A DNA stretch of 64,000 nucleotides, taken from assembly GCF_020782115.1 (NCBI RefSeq), contig NZ_JAJGMW010000003.1, positions 186,001 to 250,000 on the forward strand, in the 5' to 3' direction. The position numbers and the translations under genes were made by a program. The notes under the pieces are model-generated. The model was not told the origin of the DNA. It did no database searches and was given only the letters and a program-made list of their open reading frames with translations. This stretch comes from Leeuwenhoekiella parthenopeia. GTDB lineage: Bacteria > Bacteroidota > Bacteroidia > Flavobacteriales > Flavobacteriaceae. Positions 59,614 to 64,000 of the stretch are shown here, piece by piece (the first letter of the stretch is position 1; the number at the start of each line of letters is the position of its first letter).

Positions 59614-61288
59614 TAGTAGGTACTGTTTTTTGAAGTTCTACTGAATTGATGATGCGTTGCGCCATCTGAGCGGCATACTGATCGTCTTCACGCCAGGCTA
59701 CCAGCACCTGCTGAAGCACTCCCGGAGTTGTGAAAAGCAGGAGTTCATATTCACCGGCATCAAAGTTTTTCTTATTCAAGGTCTGCGGGAACTCACCCGA
59801 GCCAAAAACACGTAAGCCTTCCGTTCCTTCAGGGGTCGTGTATTTTTCGGTTTTAACAACCAGATTTTTAGCGCCGCTGGCTTCAAGAGTGCTAATCATT
59901 CCCTGAACCGCGCCATCCAAATTAGCTTCTTCCTTGCTGTTAAAACGCGCATTGTTTACTACTACATAAAACTGGTCAATAAGACTTCCGTAGGCAAATG
60001 AATTCATATTAACCTGCATCGCAATGGAATCAGGCAGAGGCACTACGGTGCGCTCCAGCACGCGGGGCGTACTTACAATAACGGGCGGATAGCCGTATTC
60101 ACTGCGCACCCAATCGCCTTCCAGCAAATCTTTAGACGGGTGACCTATGAAGTTGTCTTTTACAAAATCAAAGCCTTTGGTGGCGATTAAAATACCGGTT
60201 GAGATTAGCAGTATGGCAAAGACTCCCAGCACGCCGGTAAGAATCAATTTGCGCTTGCGGCGTTTGGCCAAAGCTTCGCGGTAGGCGGCATCGCGCATCA
60301 GTTCCTCTTCGGTAGGCTCGGGAATTGATTCTTTGGTTTCCTTTACAATTTCTTCAGCCACAAGACGGTCTGCCTGCGCCTGGCCTTCACCAGGTACAGT
60401 ACGTGCGAACTTGGTAAGATCGGCACGTTTTAATATCTGGTCAAGCTTTAGAATGGTCTCTTTGCTCAGGTCAATTCTACCCTTCTGCTTCTCTTCAAGC
60501 AGGCGTTCAATAAGTTCACCCGAAGTACTTTCCATAGAACGGTCGTAAACTTCCTCGTCCAGGTAATGCCGTACAATATCGGTAAGTTTGGAATAATAGG
60601 CTTTTGAAACTTCCTGGTCAGAAAGTCCGCGACCCGGGGTTTTGAATTCCTCATCAAGCGCTTTAAGCGAAACCATCGCCTGCTCAAAAGGAGGCAGTTT
60701 GCGCTCAGCTTCCGCCTTTTTGCGATTGCGTCTAATGATAAAAAACAGGAAAACACCAATTACAATCGCAAGAATTAAAAAGTACAACAAATACTCCCAG
60801 ATTTTACTGGTAGCACGTTCAACCTCCACAATTTCCTTGATATCGTAAAGACCCTGCTTGGTAGTATCTACTAAGACATTATTAACCTCAACCCGAATCG
60901 AATCGGTATAAAACGGCTGCTGATTGATGCTGATTACCTGCCGCGGAATGGTATAACTCCCGCTGTCAAACTGGGTAAGCCCGTAACGCTTGATCAGGTT
61001 CATTTTGGCTCCCGCAAATGAAGTGTCTGTTTTGTAGGTTTCGATTAACTCGAGCGGTACAAAGCTTTGACCTTCGGGAAACATAACAAGATCTGTAGAG
61101 TCTGCCTCGACATTTACGGTATAGGTTATTTGCTCGCCAATGAGAATGTTTGTGCTGTCAACCGCAGCTTTCACCTGCTGCGCCTTTAGATCACTTCCGC
61201 TTAAAACAAGCAGTATAAAAAGTCCCAAATAGAAAAATTTGGTCTTCAGGTTGCCAAAAATTAGGGTTGTTTTAGGCTTATCGTTCAT
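59603..61288 (-). CDS. BatD-like membrane protein with extra C-terminal domain
   Basis: 561 residues. Signal or anchor FFYLGLFILLVLSGSDLKAQ, then a beta domain about 35-150 (AAVDSTNILIGEQITYTVNV) like BatD, a transmembrane helix near 165-190 (LLYFLILAIVIGVFLFFIIR), and a cytosolic helical region resembling DUF4381 (LSDQEVSKAYYSKLTDIVRH, then LKRADLTKFARTV). A second transmembrane helix (LILTGVLGVFAILLISTGIL) precedes an alpha/beta domain of about 150 residues that I do not recognise (VVVNNARFNSKEEANLDGAV). It overlaps batA and sits between DUF58 and batA, so it is part of the same complex or pathway. Confidence 0.75.
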   Translation of the reverse strand: MNDKPKTTLIFGNLKTKFFYLGLFILLVLSGSDLKAQQVKAAVDSTNILIGEQITYTVNVEADSTDLVMFPEGQSFVPLELIETYKTDTSFAGAKMNLIKRYGLTQFDSGSYTIPRQVISINQQPFYTDSIRVEVNNVLVDTTKQGLYDIKEIVEVERATSKIWEYLLYFLILAIVIGVFLFFIIRRNRKKAEAERKLPPFEQAMVSLKALDEEFKTPGRGLSDQEVSKAYYSKLTDIVRHYLDEEVYDRSMESTSGELIERLLEEKQKGRIDLSKETILKLDQILKRADLTKFARTVPGEGQAQADRLVAEEIVKETKESIPEPTEEELMRDAAYREALAKRRKRKLILTGVLGVFAILLISTGILIATKGFDFVKDNFIGHPSKDLLEGDWVRSEYGYPPVIVSTPRVLERTVVPLPDSIAMQVNMNSFAYGSLIDQFYVVVNNARFNSKEEANLDGAVQGMISTLEASGAKNLVVKTEKYTTPEGTEGLRVFGSGEFPQTLNKKNFDAGEYELLLFTTPGVLQQVLVAWREDDQYAAQMAQRIINSVELQKTVPTNVK

Positions 61289-61295
61289 CGTATAT

Positions 61296-62162
61296 CTATC
61301 CTCTTCTTTTAAAATAACCTAGTAATTTTTTTACATAACTTTCATCGGTACGCACATCGATGACGCCTGCCCCGCTGCGGGTAAAGCTTTCTTTAAAATA
61401 GCCTACACGGTCGCGGTAATATTTGGCGTAGTTGTCGCGCACTTTTCGCGAAGTGGTATTGACTAAAAGCAATTCGCCGGTTTCTTCATCTTCCATCTGT
61501 ACCACGCCCAGACTGGGGATTTCTTCTTCCCTGCGGTCGTAAATGCGAATACCGGTAATGTCGTGACGTTTGGCGGCAATTTTCATCGTATCGTTATAAT
61601 CGTCTGCGATAAAGTCTGAAAGCACAAAAACAATGGCTTTCTTTTTCATCACGCTCGATAAAAATTTAAGCGCCTGAGCCACATCGGTACGTTTACTTTT
61701 AGGTTTAAACTCGAGCAGTTCGCGTATAATGCGCAATACGTGCGACTTTCCTTTTTTAGGCGGAATGTAGAGCTCAATGCCGTCTGAAAATAAAATCAAA
61801 CCGATTTTATCGTTGTTTTGAAGCGCCGAAAAAGCAAGCGTCGCTGCGATTTCGGTTACAATTTCCGATTTAAACTGCTGGTCTGTACCGAAAAATTCGG
61901 AGCCACTCACATCTGCAATAAGCATCATGGTGAGTTCGCGCTCCTCTTCAAAAACCTTTACAAAAGGCTCACTGTATCGGGCGGTGACATTCCAGTCTAT
62001 ATTACGCACATCATCGCCAAACTGATACTGCCGCACTTCACTAAAGGTCATGCCACGCCCCTTAAAGGTAGAATGGTATTCCCCTCCAAAAATATGATCA
62101 GACAGTCGCCTGGTCTTAATCTCTATCTTGCGTACTTTTTTTAAAAGTTCTTTAGTATCCAT
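61296..62162 (-). CDS. DUF58 (VWA-like) protein of the moxR-bat operon
   Basis: 288 residues, cytoplasmic. The DUF58 signature HSTFKGRGMTFSEVRQYQFG, then DVRNIDWNVTARYSEPFVKV, is clear. The VWA-like part has LIADVSGSEFFG as a degenerate MIDAS and FVLSDFIADDYNDTMK. Such proteins work with MoxR ATPases to assemble or activate metal-binding targets. Its ATG is 1 base from a G-rich repeat that fills the whole gap to moxR, so the ribosome-binding region lies inside the repeat. Confidence 0.93.
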   Translation of the reverse strand: MDTKELLKKVRKIEIKTRRLSDHIFGGEYHSTFKGRGMTFSEVRQYQFGDDVRNIDWNVTARYSEPFVKVFEEERELTMMLIADVSGSEFFGTDQQFKSEIVTEIAATLAFSALQNNDKIGLILFSDGIELYIPPKKGKSHVLRIIRELLEFKPKSKRTDVAQALKFLSSVMKKKAIVFVLSDFIADDYNDTMKIAAKRHDITGIRIYDRREEEIPSLGVVQMEDEETGELLLVNTTSRKVRDNYAKYYRDRVGYFKESFTRSGAGVIDVRTDESYVKKLLGYFKRRG

Positions 62163-62163
62163 A

Positions 62164-62294
62164 GGCCCCCTGACCCCCGAAGGGGGAATTATGCGTTACT
62201 ATTTTTTGATTAGTATTCAAATCAATTCTGTTTTCAGAAATTTTCAAGAATTTTTTAGCCTGATTACCATTCCCCCACTGGGGGTTAGGGGGCT
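62164..62294. repeat. Paired inverted G-rich repeats filling the moxR-DUF58 gap
   Basis: Copy A (62164-62190) and copy B (62269-62294) are related 26-base units in opposite orientation, each of the form ATTCCCCC-nnn-GGGGGTyAGGGGG with its own small hairpin, separated by an AT-rich spacer of 78 bases. Copy B overlaps the TAG stop of moxR; copy A ends 1 base from the DUF58 ATG. In the mRNA the two copies can pair into a long stem. They resemble the unit inside ileS. Confidence 0.75.
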
Positions 62295-63297
62295 AAGGCA
62301 CTTCGATCTCGTTTACGATCTTATTGATGATTTCTTCGGTGGTGACGTTTTCGGCCTCTGCCTCGTAGGTGATTCCGATACGGTGGCGCAACACGTCGTG
62401 TACGATGGCACGTACATCTTCAGGAATTACATAACCGCGCCCTTTTATAAAGGCATAACATTTTGCTGCCGTAGCCAGATTGATACTACCCCGTGGAGAC
62501 GAACCAAAGCTGATGAGTGGTTTTAGATCGGCCAATTTGTAGTTTTCAGGATAACGGGTCGCGAAGATGATATCCAAAATGTATTTTTCGATTTTTTCGT
62601 CCATATAAACCTCACGCACTGCTTCCTGAGCACGTAAAATCTGCTCTACAGAAACTACGGGATTTACCTTCTCGTAAGATCCTTTTAGATTTTGGCGGAT
62701 GATGAGTTGTTCTTCGGCGTGTTTTGGATAATCAATAACGGTTTTCAACATAAAACGGTCAACCTGAGCTTCAGGCAGTGGATAGGTACCTTCCTGCTCC
62801 ACCGGGTTTTGAGTTGCCATTACCAGAAAGGGTGCATCCAGTTTAAAAGTCTCATCGCCAATGGTCACCTGCTTTTCCTGCATGGCCTCAAGCAGGGCAC
62901 TCTGAACCTTTGCCGGAGCACGGTTGATCTCATCTGCCAGTACAAAGTTGGCAAAGATGGGTCCCTTTTTTATGCTGAAGTCATTCAGCTTCATATTGTA
63001 GATGAGTGTACCCACCACGTCTGCCGGAAGCAAATCGGGCGTAAACTGAATACGGCTAAAACTCCCGTGAACAGCTTGTGAAAGCGTGTTGATCGCCAGT
63101 GTTTTGGCCAGACCCGGAACCCCTTCGAGTAAAATGTGACCCCGACCCAAAAGGCCTATCAAAAGTCTTTCGACCATATGCTTTTGACCTACGATGACCT
63201 TATTCATCTCCATCGTCAGGATTTTCACAAAAGCACTTTCTCTTTCAATCTTTTCATTGATGGCTCCAATATCAACAGATGCGCCGGTATTTTCCAT
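62293..63297 (-). CDS. moxR: MoxR-family AAA+ ATPase
   Basis: 334 residues, cytoplasmic. Walker A is EGVPGLAKT (residues 59-66), Walker B FVLADEINRAP, and sensor 1 LVMATQNPVEQEGTYPLPEA. The MoxR-specific QFTPDLLPADVVGTLIYN is present and the C-terminal lid contains ISFGSSPRGSINLATAAKCY. It should drive remodelling by the DUF58 and VWA proteins encoded downstream. First gene of the operon; no clean -7 box is visible upstream. Its stop codon falls in a repeat. Confidence 0.96.
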   Translation of the reverse strand: MENTGASVDIGAINEKIERESAFVKILTMEMNKVIVGQKHMVERLLIGLLGRGHILLEGVPGLAKTLAINTLSQAVHGSFSRIQFTPDLLPADVVGTLIYNMKLNDFSIKKGPIFANFVLADEINRAPAKVQSALLEAMQEKQVTIGDETFKLDAPFLVMATQNPVEQEGTYPLPEAQVDRFMLKTVIDYPKHAEEQLIIRQNLKGSYEKVNPVVSVEQILRAQEAVREVYMDEKIEKYILDIIFATRYPENYKLADLKPLISFGSSPRGSINLATAAKCYAFIKGRGYVIPEDVRAIVHDVLRHRIGITYEAEAENVTTEEIINKIVNEIEVP

Positions 63298-63451
63298 AAT
63301 TTATATGCTATTAATGTATATTTTACATTCTAAAGGTTAACTTTTCTTCAGAACGATTGCGTTAAGCTATCGTTAAAACCCCAGCCAGTGTTCACATTAG
63401 AAACCACTTGGCTGCAGTGCCTCTAATGACTGATTTTAGAGTAAATTGTTG

Positions 63452-63480
63452 CAAAAAAAAAGCAATCTTCTCAGATTGCT
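63452..63480 (-). terminator. Terminator after the DUF4382 gene
   Basis: AGCAATCT and AGATTGCT (63461-63468 and 63473-63480) form a perfect 8-bp stem with a 4-base loop, followed on the minus strand by nine T residues. It ends transcription of the gene that enters from the right edge. Confidence 0.92.
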
Positions 63481-63504
63481 TTTCAAATATACAGTATTTA
63501 AGGC

Positions 63505-64000
63505 TTATTCTTCAACTACAACAACCTCACCAACACTGGTTGTTTGTCCATTTTCAACAACAACGTCTTCCACAATAAAGGTGGTAATAACACCTTCTGT
63601 AATCTCGGCTCTTACGGTTAAATCATAAGTTCCCTCAGGAAGACCTACTAATTCAAAGTCTCCGTCAACATTGGTAGAAGTGGTTACTTCAGTGGTTCCT
63701 ACTAAAGTACTTACAGTTGCAGGAATCACAACATCTCCTGTTGTAAATACACTACCTGAAATCGCTCCTGTTGCCTCAATGGCAGTGGCACGAATAACCG
63801 GTTTAAGACTGTAACCACCGTTACCCTGAGTTACGATTGATTTGTCAACATCAAAGTCAAGAACTACTGTGTAAAATACACCAGCCTCAAGAGTTTGATT
63901 GAATTGTACTTTTAAACCTGATTGTTGTGCACTTGGCGTAGCAAGCGGATAGGTCTCCCCATCAACAACAACCGTGTTGTCATCACCTAATATAAGTCTG
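63505..64000 (-). CDS. DUF4382-like exported protein (C-terminal part)
   Basis: The minus-strand frame is open to the right edge, so the N-terminus is outside the window; about 164 residues are visible, ending in EVVVVEE. The first part (GDDNTVVVDGETYPLATPSA, then GVFYTVVLDFDVDKSIVTQG) matches the end of a DUF4382 domain; then a carboxypeptidase-regulatory-like repeat follows (TSTNVDGDFELVGLPEGTYD). Such proteins are surface or periplasmic in Bacteroidota; function unknown. The ATG at 63729 is not the true start. Confidence 0.8.
   Translation of the reverse strand, partial: RLILGDDNTVVVDGETYPLATPSAQQSGLKVQFNQTLEAGVFYTVVLDFDVDKSIVTQGNGGYSLKPVIRATAIEATGAISGSVFTTGDVVIPATVSTLVGTTEVTTSTNVDGDFELVGLPEGTYDLTVRAEITEGVITTFIVEDVVVENGQTTSVGEVVVVEE

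Overview
The window looks like the chromosome of a marine-type Flavobacteriaceae bacterium (Bacteroidota). The evidence is the TAnnTTTG -7 promoter boxes, SusC/TonB-type receptors with DUF4249 partners, a type IX secretion component (PorZ) ending in a sorting-domain-like module, the complete moxR-bat operon, many short-signal lipoproteins, and the gene order ileS-dksA-like-lspA. I saw no rRNA, tRNA, phage, transposase or CRISPR array. Two genes are cut by the edges: a 5-formyl-THF cyclo-ligase at the left and a DUF4382 protein at the right.

Layout. 1-6.8 kb holds folate, histidine kinase, lspA, dksA-like and ileS genes. 7.0-14.2 kb is a visibly more AT-rich four-gene outer-membrane uptake module (unknown secreted protein, STN-type TonB receptor, DUF4249 lipoprotein, MG2-like protein), set in AT-rich intergenic DNA. 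14.2-19.6 kb is the porZ-recO-TonB receptor operon. 19.7-29.8 kb is mixed housekeeping: gdhA, metB, small enzymes, a DMT transporter, azurin and a lipoprotein trehalase. 29.99-39.46 kb holds two divergent operons that together look like a periplasmic oxidative (3-keto) sugar pathway. 40-43.3 kb has an M43 protease, then yicC-gmk-nadD. 43.3-50.5 kb has lipoproteins, a LysM protein, gpsA, a decayed nucleotidyltransferase with an intact small partner, pheS and a ceramidase-like membrane protein. 50.6-53.5 kb has a CvpA-family gene, a SulP transporter and carbonic anhydrase. 54-63.3 kb is the moxR-DUF58-BatD-like-batABCDE operon.

How the sugar cluster may work (inference). A GMC flavoenzyme, lacking its own signal, would leave the cell by Tat together with its twin-arginine subunit and oxidise a glycoside. 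Two exported TIM-barrel proteins and two DUF1080 lipoproteins would process and cleave the keto-glycoside. An MFS permease would import the product, and a cytoplasmic Gfo/Idh/MocA oxidoreductase and a cytoplasmic isomerase would return it to central metabolism. A lipoprotein trehalase and an azurin-like copper protein lie just outside.

The sequence-level oddities most worth attention are a G-rich repeat translated in frame inside ileS, related repeats that fill the moxR-DUF58 gap up to the stop and start codons, and a nucleotidyltransferase that has both a nonsense codon and a lost catalytic aspartate.
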